Shown here piece by piece: positions 32,176-42,228 of a DNA stretch of 64,000 nucleotides. The stretch's first letter is position 1. Each line of letters begins with the position of its first letter. Location of the stretch: positions 48,362,840 through 48,426,839 of the forward strand of contig OY755252.1 in assembly GCA_963576725.1 (NCBI GenBank), given 5' to 3'. The notes under the pieces are model-generated. The model worked only from the letters and a program-made list of their open reading frames with translations. It was not told where the DNA came from and did no database searches. This DNA is from Azorinus chamasolen. Its lineage: Eukaryota > Mollusca > Bivalvia > Cardiida > Solecurtidae. The position numbers were made by a program, and so were the translations under genes.

Positions 32176-32440
32176 CATATTAGTCCCCTACTGGCTTGGC
32201 CGAAGGGAACTAGGTTTGCACTCTGTCTATCCGTCTGTCCGCCAGTCACACTTCCATTCTCCAGACTTTTTTTTTTCTAAATGCCTAAATATATTGAAGT
32301 GATATTTAGGATGTAGCTTTATTATGATATGTTGCAGATCAGTTTTGAATTTTGTCACGCTGCATTGATTTTGACGGAATTACAGATCAAGTTTGAAATT
32401 ATCATGCTATGTTGATTTTTTATGGAATAACATCAGTTGG
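32176..32440 (+). repeat. HINE-like element fragment, TTAGTCC family
   Basis: TTAGTCCCCTACTGGC and GAAGGGAACTAGG head, a (GTCTGTCC) tract, and about one and a half units with TGAAGTGATATTTAGGATGT. A relative is at 45848. Confidence 0.6.
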
Positions 32441-32533
32441 ACTTACAATTGAGCGGTGACTCTGTCATTGCTTTCTTTGTTCCCATTACTTGTTTATCTG
32501 TTGTTCTGACTGTTCCATTTTTAACTTTTACAG

Positions 32534-32639
32534 GTGCCATTCTTCCTAGTGATCCTGCTATAGTGTATAATGGAGATGTCACTGCAATGGCAGGAACGGC
32601 TGCCAATCTCACCTGTATCTTTTCCTACTATTCTGGAAG
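32534..32639 (+). CDS. Ig-superfamily gene, exon d (first half of Ig domain 2)
   Basis: The acceptor is TTTTAACTTTTACAG and the donor GTATGA. It enters in phase 1, matching exon c, and leaves in phase 2, matching exon e. It encodes GDVTAMAGTAANLTCIFSYY, with the G-x3-N-L-x-C pattern of an Ig A'-B strand region. NLT is a potential N-glycosylation site next to the cysteine. Only 1.2 kb separates it from exon c; 12.9 kb including DIRS element 2 separates it from exon e. Confidence 0.75.
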
Positions 32640-32647
32640 GTATGACA

Positions 32648-32885
32648 CAGTTAACTCCTTCATTCATATAAATGCTTTTTCACACATTTGCCAAGAGAGT
32701 GAACCTAGGTCAAATGGGTCCTGTAGCAGGGTCTGCTGTCTGCTTATGCAATTATAATAGATCTGACTACAGTTTCTACCAATTCCAGTACATATGGAGT
32801 ACATATGCCATTGTAAAAAAAGTCAGCTAATGAATATTCATGATGTCATTATTTATTACATTAATTAATGGCGTGATGCATATTT
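32648..32885. mobile_element. MITE family B inside the intron after exon d
   Basis: TTAACTCCTTCATTCATATA at the left, beginning 9 bp after the donor site; AAGAGAGTGAACCTAGGTCA and GGGTCTGCTGTCTGCTTA in the middle; ATGAATATTCATGATG on the right. A repeat this near a splice donor is unusual. Confidence 0.55.
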
Positions 32886-32983
32886 ATTACCTGCATTTTT
32901 AGCTCCACTATTCATAGAATAGTGGAGCTATCCTACTCACCGCGGCGTCCGCATCCGCATCACACCTTGGTTAAGGTTTTACA

Positions 32984-33129
32984 TTACCTGCTGTGAAATA
33001 TGCTTAGGTTATTTGATTTAACCCTATGACCGGAATAAAAAAGTACCGCATATACCGTATGGCCCGCCCGTTAGCCATACCTCATTATAAATGCTCCCAG
33101 CATTCCACAATTAAGATCATTGGTTATTT
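32984..33129. repeat. DIRS element 2 left inverted terminal repeat
   Basis: Begins TTACCTGCTGTGAAATATGC and includes TTAACCCTATGACCGGAATA and CGTATGGCCCGCCCGTTAGC. It is the complement of 39071-39216. Confidence 0.92.
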
Positions 33130-33343
33130 CCGGTCGGCCATTAACGTCAACGTTTTTATAGCCTCCCGAGTTTTCAACCTTGCTAGCTGTCTGGGTCTAT
33201 TCGACTTCTTACAGTCCTTGCCTGCAGCTTCCTTACCGGATTCTGTATCCTACAATAAAACTTTATACACAGATTATACTGCATATACTTTTGTGTTTTA
33301 TTTTCTTTGTTCCTGTGTAATCGGTCTCCCTTGTGCCTTCACA

Positions 33344-35797
33344 ATGGCTTCTCGGCACAAAGCTTCCTGCGGACACTTTACCGCAGACTGGGATACACAC
33401 TCCTCTGTGTGTTTCTCCTGCTGCGGGTGCTCTGCAGAGGACCCTTGTCAGTTTTCTACTGCCTGGTCTTCTGAGACCTGGGGGTTAGCCTCTCGTCGAG
33501 GCTCTCAAGCTCGGCGTTCGTCAACCCCCGCCAGGTCGGACAGTGAATTTTCACGTAAACCAAAGAAACCTAAAAAGAATGTTTCTTCTTCCAGCGGCTC
33601 CTCTGGGTCTACGACTCAGCCCATCAATCAACTAGCTGCCGTGAAAGTCCCGACTTCGGTCCCGGGACGAGGGTCTCTATTCCGACCAGGGAATATCCCT
33701 CTGCCAGTGATGTCACCGTCCGGTGCCTTTCACTTGGCTTCACCCGGCGGGGTCTCGCCAGGTTTACCTGGTCGACATCTTCCAGGTCACCCGGTGCTTG
33801 CCACCGCTCTGACTGGATCCGGGTTAGCTAAACAGGTCAGCCACCTATCTAGGTCAACCACACCTGTTTCTAGTAGCATTTCAACATCTGGCCTAACTAG
33901 GTCAACCAGCGTTGGGTTAACCAGTATAACTAGGTCAGCCACGCATGCTACAACCGGTGCTATAGTAAATTCTTCCCCGGTGTTTTTCACTGGTCAGTCA
34001 AAGGCAACCGGTGTTAAGGTAAGTTGTTCCTCGGATGTTTCCTCCGTGAACACAAATAATTTCTTTGGATCCATTTCGAGTGTGTCTGCCACTAATGAAA
34101 CAACACACCCTTGCTTGTCTATTGAACAAACTTCTTCGAATTTTGTTCCTGACTACACTCTTAGCTCTGCTGAGCTGAGTTGCCGAGCAGAATCTCCTTT
34201 GCCTATTAGACCCTCTAGGTCTCATAAACGGCGTCGGTATTCTTCTTCTTCTTCGTCCTCGGACTCTGCCTATCGTCACAGACGTCGGCACAGTTCCTCT
34301 TTTTCTTCGGACGACAGTCGCCGTTCGCGACGCTCTCGGCACAGGCGCCGATCTAGTTCTAAAACTAGACATCGGCGCCATAAGAGGCGTAGGTCTTCGT
34401 CCTATGACTCTCCCCCGGCTCGCTCCCGCCCTCATCAGGGATCTCGTGTCCATCAGGATCTACCTATCCAGACGCAGATCTCTGATAAGCAGGGGACGTC
34501 TTTCAACCAGACTGCTGATCCCCTCTTGAGCCGGTCCCCCTTCTTTTATGACCCTAGGGTCTATTCAACGGGAAATTTTTCTTTGGACCCTCCTGTTCCA
34601 GCTGCTTTACAAGCTACTGTGTCGGGTCCTCCGGTCCCTAGAGTCCCGCCTACGGCTACGGCCACCAGGCCAGACCAGGATCAGGATGATGTTTTATCAA
34701 TCCTTGCTAACCCAGAGGACCCTTTCTTTCAAGAATTGGGTACCCAGGGTAATTCTGAATTAGAAGACTCTCTCTCATCTTCTCTTGAAGAGCCCGAAAG
34801 TCACTCTAATTCTTTTGACAAAGCCTGTGAGGACTGCTTTGCCATCCTCCCGCCCTCTGTCTGCCCTAGACCCCAGCCTTTGTGTCAAAGTGGAGTAGTT
34901 TCTTCGATCCTTTTCCTTCAGACACAAAGAGGTGAAACGGTTGGTCCGATTAAATCTCGACCTGCCCTCCCTCCTTGTCGGGGTCTAGCCACTTGCCTTC
35001 CTGACATTGACACGGACTTCCGTTCTAGGCCGAAGGCAGGTTGGTCAGTTTCTACTAAGGTTATGCGCTCCTTAGTACCTCCTTCTTCCCTGAGGCTTCC
35101 AGCTTCAGTAGATAATCACCCGGGACTCTTTGACCGAATTCCTCTTCTGGATTCTGATAGTCCCCGGGTCGGTATTAGACCTACCTCTCAACCCTCGCTC
35201 TCTATGAGTATGCTTGAGCGTTGGGAATTACGTCAGAGACAACAGATGGGGGTAGCATCCAACGTGGATCTTTTGTCGGTTGCCCTCTCTGAGGAGCTCC
35301 TGTCCGACACCCCTTCTCAAGAGAGAACCCGCCGTCTGGCTTTTCAATTGGGTCTCTCCTCTCAACTTTCTCTGCGTCTAGGTCTTGCCTCTGCAGCCGA
35401 GATGCTCCGCTGCAGAAGGGATGCTTTCCTTCAGTCTGCTTCCAGACTCCAGGACACGTCTAAAGACGAGCTTAGATCTCTTCCTTTCTCGTCTGAGCCC
35501 CTTTTTGGTGGTCTCATCAGAGAGAAAGAAAAGGCGGATGAGACCACACTTCAAGCTCCTGCTTCAAGTGGTCCTCCCAATTGGCGGATTCCTAGAGTGC
35601 CTAAGGCAAAATCCACCAAACAGTCGGGCAGGAAGCAGTCGGCTCAGCCAGCTCCTGCTCCCCGCCATCGGGGCCCTGTTCGGGCCCGCCTAGGCCCTGC
35701 TCCTGTCTCTCCTCAGAATAGAGGCCCAGCACAGGGACAGAACCGGCCCTCTCGCCCTTTCTCGAGAGGGTCTGGTCCTTCTAGGCACCAGCCCTAG
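33344..35797 (+). CDS. gag: DIRS element 2 Gag-like protein, 817 residues
   Basis: I place the start at ATG 33344; the frame is open further upstream into the terminal repeat. Residues 9-35 hold the Cys/His module C-G-H, DWD-x-H, C-x2-CC-x-C, PC shared with element 1 and reminiscent of DIRS Gag proteins. A Ser-rich low-complexity region follows. About residues 289-360 are an Arg-Ser (RS) domain, with runs such as RRRYSSSSSSSDS and SRHRRRSSSK. The C-terminal part (about 620-720) has SMLERWELRQRQ and SAAEMLRCRRDAF, conserved in element 1. The stop lies in a 25-nt stretch (35789-35813) identical to element 1. The next frame is +1 relative to this one. Confidence 0.82.
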   Translation: MASRHKASCGHFTADWDTHSSVCFSCCGCSAEDPCQFSTAWSSETWGLASRRGSQARRSSTPARSDSEFSRKPKKPKKNVSSSSGSSGSTTQPINQLAAVKVPTSVPGRGSLFRPGNIPLPVMSPSGAFHLASPGGVSPGLPGRHLPGHPVLATALTGSGLAKQVSHLSRSTTPVSSSISTSGLTRSTSVGLTSITRSATHATTGAIVNSSPVFFTGQSKATGVKVSCSSDVSSVNTNNFFGSISSVSATNETTHPCLSIEQTSSNFVPDYTLSSAELSCRAESPLPIRPSRSHKRRRYSSSSSSSDSAYRHRRRHSSSFSSDDSRRSRRSRHRRRSSSKTRHRRHKRRRSSSYDSPPARSRPHQGSRVHQDLPIQTQISDKQGTSFNQTADPLLSRSPFFYDPRVYSTGNFSLDPPVPAALQATVSGPPVPRVPPTATATRPDQDQDDVLSILANPEDPFFQELGTQGNSELEDSLSSSLEEPESHSNSFDKACEDCFAILPPSVCPRPQPLCQSGVVSSILFLQTQRGETVGPIKSRPALPPCRGLATCLPDIDTDFRSRPKAGWSVSTKVMRSLVPPSSLRLPASVDNHPGLFDRIPLLDSDSPRVGIRPTSQPSLSMSMLERWELRQRQQMGVASNVDLLSVALSEELLSDTPSQERTRRLAFQLGLSSQLSLRLGLASAAEMLRCRRDAFLQSASRLQDTSKDELRSLPFSSEPLFGGLIREKEKADETTLQAPASSGPPNWRIPRVPKAKSTKQSGRKQSAQPAPAPRHRGPVRARLGPAPVSPQNRGPAQGQNRPSRPFSRGSGPSRHQP

Positions 35798-35837
35798 GGA
35801 CTCGCCCTTTCTACCACCCCCTCTGATCCGACCCTTT

Positions 35838-37883
35838 TTGCCAGTGGGCGCCAGGCTCCTGCACTTTGCCACGGCCTGGCGCAACATTACTCAGGACCCC
35901 TGGACTCTCTCCATTGTGGAATCGGGCTATCGTATCCCGCTGGATCGACAGCCCCCTCTTTCCAGGGTCCCCCTACATCTCTCGTCGGATCACCCTCATA
36001 TGCAGAATGCAGTTATGTCACTTCTGCAAAAAGGGGCGGTAGAAAGGGTTCGGAACGAGAACACACCGGGATTTTACAGCCGCCTGTTTCTCGTTCCAAA
36101 GAAAAACGGCATGTTTCGGCCCATCATCGATCTTTCAACCCTAAATCGGTTCTTAAAGATCGATTCTTTCAAGATGGAGACGGTAGCTACCATTCGGTTG
36201 GCAATCAAACCAAACCAATGGGCCGTCTCCCTCGATCTGTCGGATGCTTACTTTCACGTACCTATTCATCCTTCAGACAGACATCTCCTTCGCTTTTGCC
36301 ACAGGGGCGCTGTCTATCAATTCCGGGCCCTGCCTTTCGGCCTTTCTACGGCACCCAGAGTCTTCACAAAACTCATGGGGACCGTAGCGGCCTTTCTCCG
36401 CCAGAGCGGAGTTGTTCTTATTCAATACTTCGACGATTGGCTGTTACACCTTCTCAATCGTCAGACCCTACTTCTCAATCTCCAATTCTGTTGGAAAATT
36501 GTCTCTCAGTTGGGTCTCGTATTGAATGCGGAAAAATCAGATCTGATCCCGTCTCAAGACTTTGTCTTCGTGGGATTAAATTTTCTGACGAACTCCAGCT
36601 TAGTCAGGATTTCTCTTCAACGTGTAGAGAATACCCTACACCTGCTTTCTCTGTTCAGTCAGAAGGATCGCTGCTCTGCTCGCTCTCTTCTGTCTCTACT
36701 GGGAGTTCTCAATTCCGCAGCAGATTTTGTGTCTCTAGGCAGGCTTCATTTACGCCCGCTCCAGTTTTACCTGCTGACACAATGGCGTCCTCGTCTAGAC
36801 GCTCTGTCCGTTTCTCTTCCACTCCTACCTATTTTCCACACTGCTCTTCAGTGGTGGAAGGTGAAGGATCGCTTCCTTCAAGGAGTGCCGATTGCTCCTC
36901 CGGATCCAGATCTTTTTCTGATCTCGGATGCCAGCAATCAGGGCTGGGGAGCCCATTTGGAGCCTCTCGGACTCATGACTTCGGGCCTTTGGTCGAATGC
37001 CGAGTCTCAGCTCCATATCAACAATCTCGAACTCCTGGCTGTTCTGAAAGCCTTGGAATTCTTCGAGATGAAGGTTCGCAACCTTTGTGTGTTAGTACAG
37101 ACAGACAACACAACAGTTGTGTCTTACATCAAGAGACAAGGGGGGACACACTCCCTCTCCCTCTTCAAGGGCACGAGGGATCTACTCTTATTTTGTCACA
37201 ACAGACAGATCACTCTGCTCGCCAAGCATCTGCCGGGCAGACTGAATGTCTTGGCGGACGGCCTCTCTCGCAGACGTCAAGTACTACCTGCCGAGTGGAC
37301 CCTCCACAAAACTGTAGTGGCTCAGATCTTTCACATGTTCGGGTTTCCGTCAGTGGATCTCTTTGCCACCAGGTTCAATCATCGACTCCCGCTGTATGTG
37401 TCTCCAATCATGGATCCAGCAGCTTGGGCGGTCGATGCTCTGTCTTTTCCGTGGGACCGACTGTTCGGGTATGCTTTTCCCCCGTTCATTCTGATCCCCA
37501 CGGTTCTCCGGAAGATCGCTCTGTCGGATTGCAGGATCCTCCTGATCGCCCCCCTGTGGCCTCAGCGAGCCTGGTTCAACGATCTTCTCAGTCTCCTATT
37601 CGAGTCTCCACGGTCGATCCCGCCCAGTCGGGATCTACTCTCTCAGAAGGGCGGGGTTCTCCACAGGGACCCCGCTATCTTCCATCTTCACGTCTGGCCG
37701 TTATCAGGACGGGTCTCCGAAAGAGAAAGTTTTCTCAACCGGTTGCCAACCTCGTCGCCAAGGCCAGACGATCCTCCACTACCATTGTTTACAATGCCAA
37801 GTGGAGAATCTTTTCGGATTGGTGTCGTTCAAAACAGATTAATCCAATCTGTCCCACTATCCAAGACATTGCCGACTTTCTAG
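35838..37883 (+). CDS. pol: DIRS element 2 RT-RNase H-methyltransferase, 681 residues
   Basis: The frame is open from 35694 but has no ATG before the RT domain. The first convenient start is TTG 35838, aligned with ATG 14579 of element 1, so a non-ATG start or +1 frameshift from Gag is possible. The RT has KKNGMFRPIIDLSTLN, SLDLSDAYFHVP and the catalytic YFDD (residues 197-200, inside LIQYFDDWLL). RNase H shows LFLISDASNQGWGAH, NNLELLAVL, VQTDNTTVVSY and GRLNVLADGLSR. The DIRS methyltransferase-like region has VDLFATRFNHRLPLYVSP (about residue 506) and AFPPFILIP (about 546). These activities copy element RNA into DNA; the methyltransferase role in DIRS biology is unknown. The end overlaps the recombinase frame. 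Confidence 0.9.
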   Translation: MPVGARLLHFATAWRNITQDPWTLSIVESGYRIPLDRQPPLSRVPLHLSSDHPHMQNAVMSLLQKGAVERVRNENTPGFYSRLFLVPKKNGMFRPIIDLSTLNRFLKIDSFKMETVATIRLAIKPNQWAVSLDLSDAYFHVPIHPSDRHLLRFCHRGAVYQFRALPFGLSTAPRVFTKLMGTVAAFLRQSGVVLIQYFDDWLLHLLNRQTLLLNLQFCWKIVSQLGLVLNAEKSDLIPSQDFVFVGLNFLTNSSLVRISLQRVENTLHLLSLFSQKDRCSARSLLSLLGVLNSAADFVSLGRLHLRPLQFYLLTQWRPRLDALSVSLPLLPIFHTALQWWKVKDRFLQGVPIAPPDPDLFLISDASNQGWGAHLEPLGLMTSGLWSNAESQLHINNLELLAVLKALEFFEMKVRNLCVLVQTDNTTVVSYIKRQGGTHSLSLFKGTRDLLLFCHNRQITLLAKHLPGRLNVLADGLSRRRQVLPAEWTLHKTVVAQIFHMFGFPSVDLFATRFNHRLPLYVSPIMDPAAWAVDALSFPWDRLFGYAFPPFILIPTVLRKIALSDCRILLIAPLWPQRAWFNDLLSLLFESPRSIPPSRDLLSQKGGVLHRDPAIFHLHVWPLSGRVSERESFLNRLPTSSPRPDDPPLPLFTMPSGESFRIGVVQNRLIQSVPLSKTLPTF

Positions 37884-38749
37884 TTTTCCTCTTTCTAGAG
37901 AAGAATCTAGCTGTCAGCACTATTAAAGGGTATAGAGCTATGTTATCTCATACCCTTAGTTTCAGAGATATTAAGGACATCGGTTCTCACCCAATCCTTT
38001 CTGAATTGGTTCGAGCCTTGGAGCTTCAGAGACCGGTTTCTCGCTCTCTTTTGCCTAAGTGGGATCTGTCGTGTGTTCTCTGGTCGCTTACTAAAGCGCC
38101 CTATGAGCCATTAGATAAAGCGACCTTGACTCATGTCACGTGGAAGACTGTGTTTCTCCTCACTTTTGCTGCGGCTAAACGCAGAAGCGAAATTCATGCC
38201 TTATCTGTAGAAGAAGGCTTTCTTCGCTGGAATTCTGACGGGTCAGTTTCCTTAATGTGTCAGCCTGGTTTTTTAGCTAAAACCCAGCTTCCGTCAGTAG
38301 CTTCAGATCCGTTTGTTGTACCCAGTCTCTCGAAAGATTTGGATCATTCGGACCCTGATCGAACCCTCTGTCCTGTCAGAGCCCTTAAGTTCTATCTTAA
38401 GAGGGTTCAGTTCCTGAGGGGAAATAGAAAAAGGCTTTTTATCCCTATTAAAGGTCATAAAGAAATCTCAGCAGCGTCTATTTCTCGCTGGATTGCTTCT
38501 GCCATCAAATTGGCTTACTCTGACCTATCTGATCTAGATCTCGGCTTTTTAAAGATCAGGCCACATGAGCTCAGAGCTCTGTCTACTTCTTGGGCTTTCA
38601 TTAATCATGCGCCCTTGGATGAGATTCTCAGGGCTGCTTCTTGGAAGAATAGTTCTACTTTCTCTTCCTTTTATCTGCGCTCTTTTGCGACTCTTCAGAG
38701 CAATCTGCTCTCTCTAGGTCCTCTCGTGGCCTCTCAACGAGTTGTTTAA
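37661..38749 (+). CDS. DIRS element 2 tyrosine recombinase
   Basis: The conserved protein begins about 37690 (SRLAVIRTGLRKRKFSQPVA) in the -1 frame relative to RT; the frame itself is open from 36218, so the true start is not fixed. The N-terminal core-binding part has TIVYNAKWRIFSDWC and AVSTIKGYRAMLS. Catalytic residues are Arg in AAKRRSEIHAL (38180-38185), H-x-x-R in PHELRALSTSW (38564-38575), a W in AASWKNSSTF, and the nucleophile Tyr in FYLRSF (38672-38674). It ends QRVV at 38749. It integrates the circular DNA without target duplication. All catalytic positions are present, unlike element 1. Confidence 0.9.
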   Translation, partial: PQGPRYLPSSRLAVIRTGLRKRKFSQPVANLVAKARRSSTTIVYNAKWRIFSDWCRSKQINPICPTIQDIADFLVFLFLEKNLAVSTIKGYRAMLSHTLSFRDIKDIGSHPILSELVRALELQRPVSRSLLPKWDLSCVLWSLTKAPYEPLDKATLTHVTWKTVFLLTFAAAKRRSEIHALSVEEGFLRWNSDGSVSLMCQPGFLAKTQLPSVASDPFVVPSLSKDLDHSDPDRTLCPVRALKFYLKRVQFLRGNRKRLFIPIKGHKEISAASISRWIASAIKLAYSDLSDLDLGFLKIRPHELRALSTSWAFINHAPLDEILRAASWKNSSTFSSFYLRSFATLQSNLLSLGPLVASQRVV

Positions 38750-38931
38750 CTCATTGGCTTTCATTCCGTGTTCTTGGCCTACGGTGCGACCAATTACGGT
38801 TACTAGTAAAAGTTATGAAAGCAGTATATCTAAGAATATTTTCTCCTGAAACTATATTTTCGAGAAATTTCTACAGCCGAGTCTTGGTGTTGTTCTGGTG
38901 AGTATACCTTCCCACCTTTGCGACAAAGTCA

Positions 38932-39027
38932 GCATATTTCACAGCAGGTAATGTATTTTGCTACTAAAATGAGATTTTTAAAGTAAAATCTGTTTTAGTT
39001 AGAAATACTTACCTGCTGTGAAAGGGA
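38932..39027. repeat. DIRS element 2 internal complementary region
   Basis: 38932-38954 (GCATATTTCACAGCAGGTAA onwards) is the complement of the left tip 32981-33003. About 38970-39020 (AAAATGAGATTTTTAAAGTA onwards) is the complement of the right tip 39204-39255. An 11-nt junction, ATTTTGCTACT, lies between. This is the template that lets the linear product be completed into a circle in DIRS models. Confidence 0.85.
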
Positions 39028-39070
39028 TTGCCCTCCTCCCACCCCGCAATTAGTTGTTGTTTTTGGGAGC

Positions 39071-39216
39071 AAATAACCAATGATCTTAATTGTGGAATGC
39101 TGGGAGCATTTATAATGAGGTATGGCTAACGGGCGGGCCATACGGTATATGCGGTACTTTTTTATTCCGGTCATAGGGTTAAATCAAATAACCTAAGCAT
39201 ATTTCACAGCAGGTAA
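39071..39216. repeat. DIRS element 2 right inverted terminal repeat
   Basis: Complement of 32984-33129 with no length difference, indicating little decay since insertion. Confidence 0.92.
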
Positions 39217-39277
39217 GTATTTCTAACTAAAACAGATTTTACTTTAAAAATCTCATTTTTGTTAAAGTCCACTTTTT

Positions 39278-42228
39278 ATGCCCCCGTTGACAATAGTCAG
39301 GGGGCATTATGTTTTGTGCATGTCCGTCCGTCTGTCTGTCCATCAGTCTGTCCGTGTGTCACGTTTTTAGGTGCAGTTGGATGTCACAGTTTTTGATGTG
39401 TTATACGTCAGTTATTTCACATACACATCAATTACCATCTGTGCTATCATTTGACACCCCACCCATGCTGCCAGCAAGCCCAAGGTGGAGGTCAAATGAC
39501 TTGGAAATTTTAAGTGCAGTTGGTTGTCACATTTACATGCAGTGTTTTGTCACAGTTTTTAGCTCACCTGAGCCAAAGGCTCGAGGTGAGCTATTGTGAC
39601 CGCCTGTCGTCCGTCGTCCGTCTGTCCGTCTGTCCGTCTGTCTGTCTGTCCGTCCGTCCGTCCGTCTGTCCGTTCACTTTTATTTCAAATGACTTCTTCT
39701 CCTAAACCACTGTGAGGATTTCAACCAAATTTCACAGAAATGTACCTTAGGATGTCCACTATCAGTTTTGTTAAAATCATGACCCCCGGGCAAAAAATGG
39801 CCCCGCCCCACTACTTTTACAGGGTTTTTTTTTAAATCTTTAAAAATCTTCTTCTCTGAAACCACAATTTCTAGAGCTTTGATATTTGGTATATAGCATC
39901 ATCTAATGGTCCTTTACCAAGTTTGTTAAAATGATGACCCCCGGGCCAAAAATGGCCCTGCCCTGGGGCTTGTAGTTTTTACATAGACTTATATAGGGAA
40001 ACTTTTAAAAATCTTTTTGTCTGAAACCACATAATCTAGAGCTAAGATATTTGGTATGAAGCATCACCTAATATACCACTACCAGGTGTGTTCAAATAAT
40101 GACCCCTGGGCCATAAATGGTCTCACCCTGGGGTTTTATGCTACTTAACATCAGAATCTGTAACACTTAAAAGGTAATTTCCTCACAGTTATTTCCCTTG
40201 TCCCATCAGCATAGCCATAAGGGACAAAGGGAGATAACTGCATTGGAGTGCTAGTATCATTCTATTTATAACTATTTATAATAAAATGTTGAAGGTGAAT
40301 CAGTGTAGCTGTTTTAGAAGGCATAGAAACATCTATCAAATTCCATTAGCAAATAACAGACCTTGATCCTATAGGAGCCACCTTATCTGGGTCTACTCTG
40401 TTTGCAGATGCATGAAAACAAGTTTATATGAGAGAAATTAAGGGTTAAATAAACAACTCCAGATCCCAGCAGCAGTTCAAAGGTTACAGCTGCTGGGCAG
40501 TAAAATCTCTCCAGGTCAATGCATGACTCTTAACTCTTTGCATGCTAGTGGTGAAACTGTGATTACCTATGCAAACAGTTTGGATACAGATGAGAGGCCA
40601 CATACTGCGGCGTCTCATCAGGATTCAAACTGTTTGTCATCTTAACCATATTTTTGCAAAAAAAAATGAAAGTAAGTTTATTTTAAGAATTGAATCAGAT
40701 GACAATAACTTTTTGTTGCAGACGAAACATTAAAGGCATTTTGACCCATTAACCCCAGTGTGTAGTGTGAGTGATGTTACATGGTGTCTTCCAATGTTTC
40801 TCAAATTAGATGTGAGAGATATAGGAAAGTAACAATTCAGCCAATCAAGGAAAATGATCACCATCTAGACTTTTGATCTGGGTCCAAACCCAACTGATGT
40901 AAGTCATGGTAATGTTTAAGAAAACTGTGAAAACATGATTATGCAATGGCCCAACTGATATAAGTCATGGTAATTCTTAAGAAAACATGATAATCCCCCC
41001 CCCCCCCCCCCTAACAATGATAGGTGTTAAACTTACTACTGTGGATTAAGTCTGCTGCCCCAAAAAGCATCTTAAATATAACTTTTTTTTATGAAATATG
41101 ATGACAACACATTAAAAAGTCCTAAAATGTCTGAATCTTGTATGATATTAATGAAATAACTGAGTAAATATAACTTAATTATAACAGTAGACGTAACTCT
41201 TCTCAATTTCAATTGTTAAAAATACTATTGACCCGTTTAATTGAATTATCATCAGATATTCACACCTAGAGCTAGAATTATTTCTAAACACCTATTAACC
41301 ATTAACCTGTTTGCTTTGACAAAAATTGATCTGGGACTACTCTTGTTTGCTAATGCTTAAAAAAATTGTTATTGCCATAAATAGAAGTTTTAGCTGAAAA
41401 AAACTGTAAAATCAAATCTATATCTTGTCAAATGTAAAAAGAGCAGACCCTGATCAGACAGCTTCTATAGCAGCCATCTGATCTAGTCTACTCTTATTTT
41501 TAATGTGTAAAACACATTATTTCTCTGAAGAGAAGTTTTTGCTTTGACAAAAACTGTAGAATCCGATCTATATTGTGTCAAAAGAAACAGAGAAGACCCA
41601 GATCAGACAGCTTCCGTAGGAGTCGTCTGATCTGAGTCTACTCTGTTTGCTAATGCATAAAAACAGCTTTATATGAGGGAAAGGGTTAAACGATTTTTAA
41701 AGATATTCTTATTGGTCATTTCACACAAAAACTGGCATTATGTACTGCCTAGCACTCTATTTGCCTATATACCTGGGTCAAGGTATAATTGCATAGCTTT
41801 ATTGAAGTCATTTGAATTTCTCAAAGACCAGTTTTAGGCATTTTGAGCTAAGGCAAAAATGGCACAAGTTGTAAACAGTTTAGATCTTGGTCAACCAGTC
41901 ACTTGGTATTAGTTCTGAATTCAGTTCAAGTTTATTCAGCAGTGAATGGGTGAAAGCAGTGCACTAAGCTTATTTCATCTGCTAGAAATGTTGTCCACTG
42001 AAAAATTAACATGTCAATATACATGTATTACTGTAACTCAGGTGAGCGATATAGGGCCAATGGCCCTCTTGTTTCATTGTCTTATATCTCACTAACCGCT
42101 ATAACTATTGGCATGGAATTGCATATACACATTCAACACCATCCATACGTTCATTACGTACCCGGCCCATGCATCCCGCAAGCCCATGGTCAAGGTCAAA
42201 TGACACAATTTTACAGACACAATTTTCT
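39278..42228 (+). mobile_element. HINE-like element, ATGCCCCC family, split by a nested copy
   Basis: The head is ATGCCCCCGTTGAC / GTCAGGGGGCAT, followed by a (GTCCGTCT)n tract and a unit with GTGCAGTTGGATGTCACA. It is interrupted from about 39556 to 42074 by an AGCTCACC-family element. It resumes at CATTGTCTTATATCTC and ends GACACAATTTTCTAG near 42228, where the outer AGCTCCAC-family element resumes. Confidence 0.65.
39556..42074 (+). mobile_element. HINE-like element, AGCTCACC family, long copy 2
   Basis: Sister of 5105-7889 without MITE T. It has the same head, microsatellite, unit block (GACCCCCGGGCAAAAAATGG), internal MITE B stems (near 41440-41690), poly-C17 (40995-41011) and tail, hairpin GGGCCAATGGCCC with TCTTGTTT. 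Its internal insertions at the same positions as copy 1 show that a loaded element was duplicated. Confidence 0.85.

Larger units (their letters stand above)
32981..39260 (+). mobile_element. DIRS-type retrotransposon 2, nearly complete
   Basis: A 6.28-kb element with 146-bp inverted termini (32984-33129 and 39071-39216), plus an outer right extension to 39260. Near 38932-39027 an internal complementary region carries the complement of the left tip, a short junction and the complement of the right tip, as in DIRS replication models. The reading frames are Gag (33344-35797), RT-RNase H-methyltransferase (to 37883) and tyrosine recombinase (to 38749), with all key motifs and no internal stops. 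No target duplication is seen, as expected for recombinase-based integration. It may have been active recently. Confidence 0.92.

Noticed and set aside
36218..37600. Long frame overlapping the RT gene in element 2
   Set aside because: Out-of-frame shadow of RT with no family resemblance; only the part after about 37661 is the recombinase.
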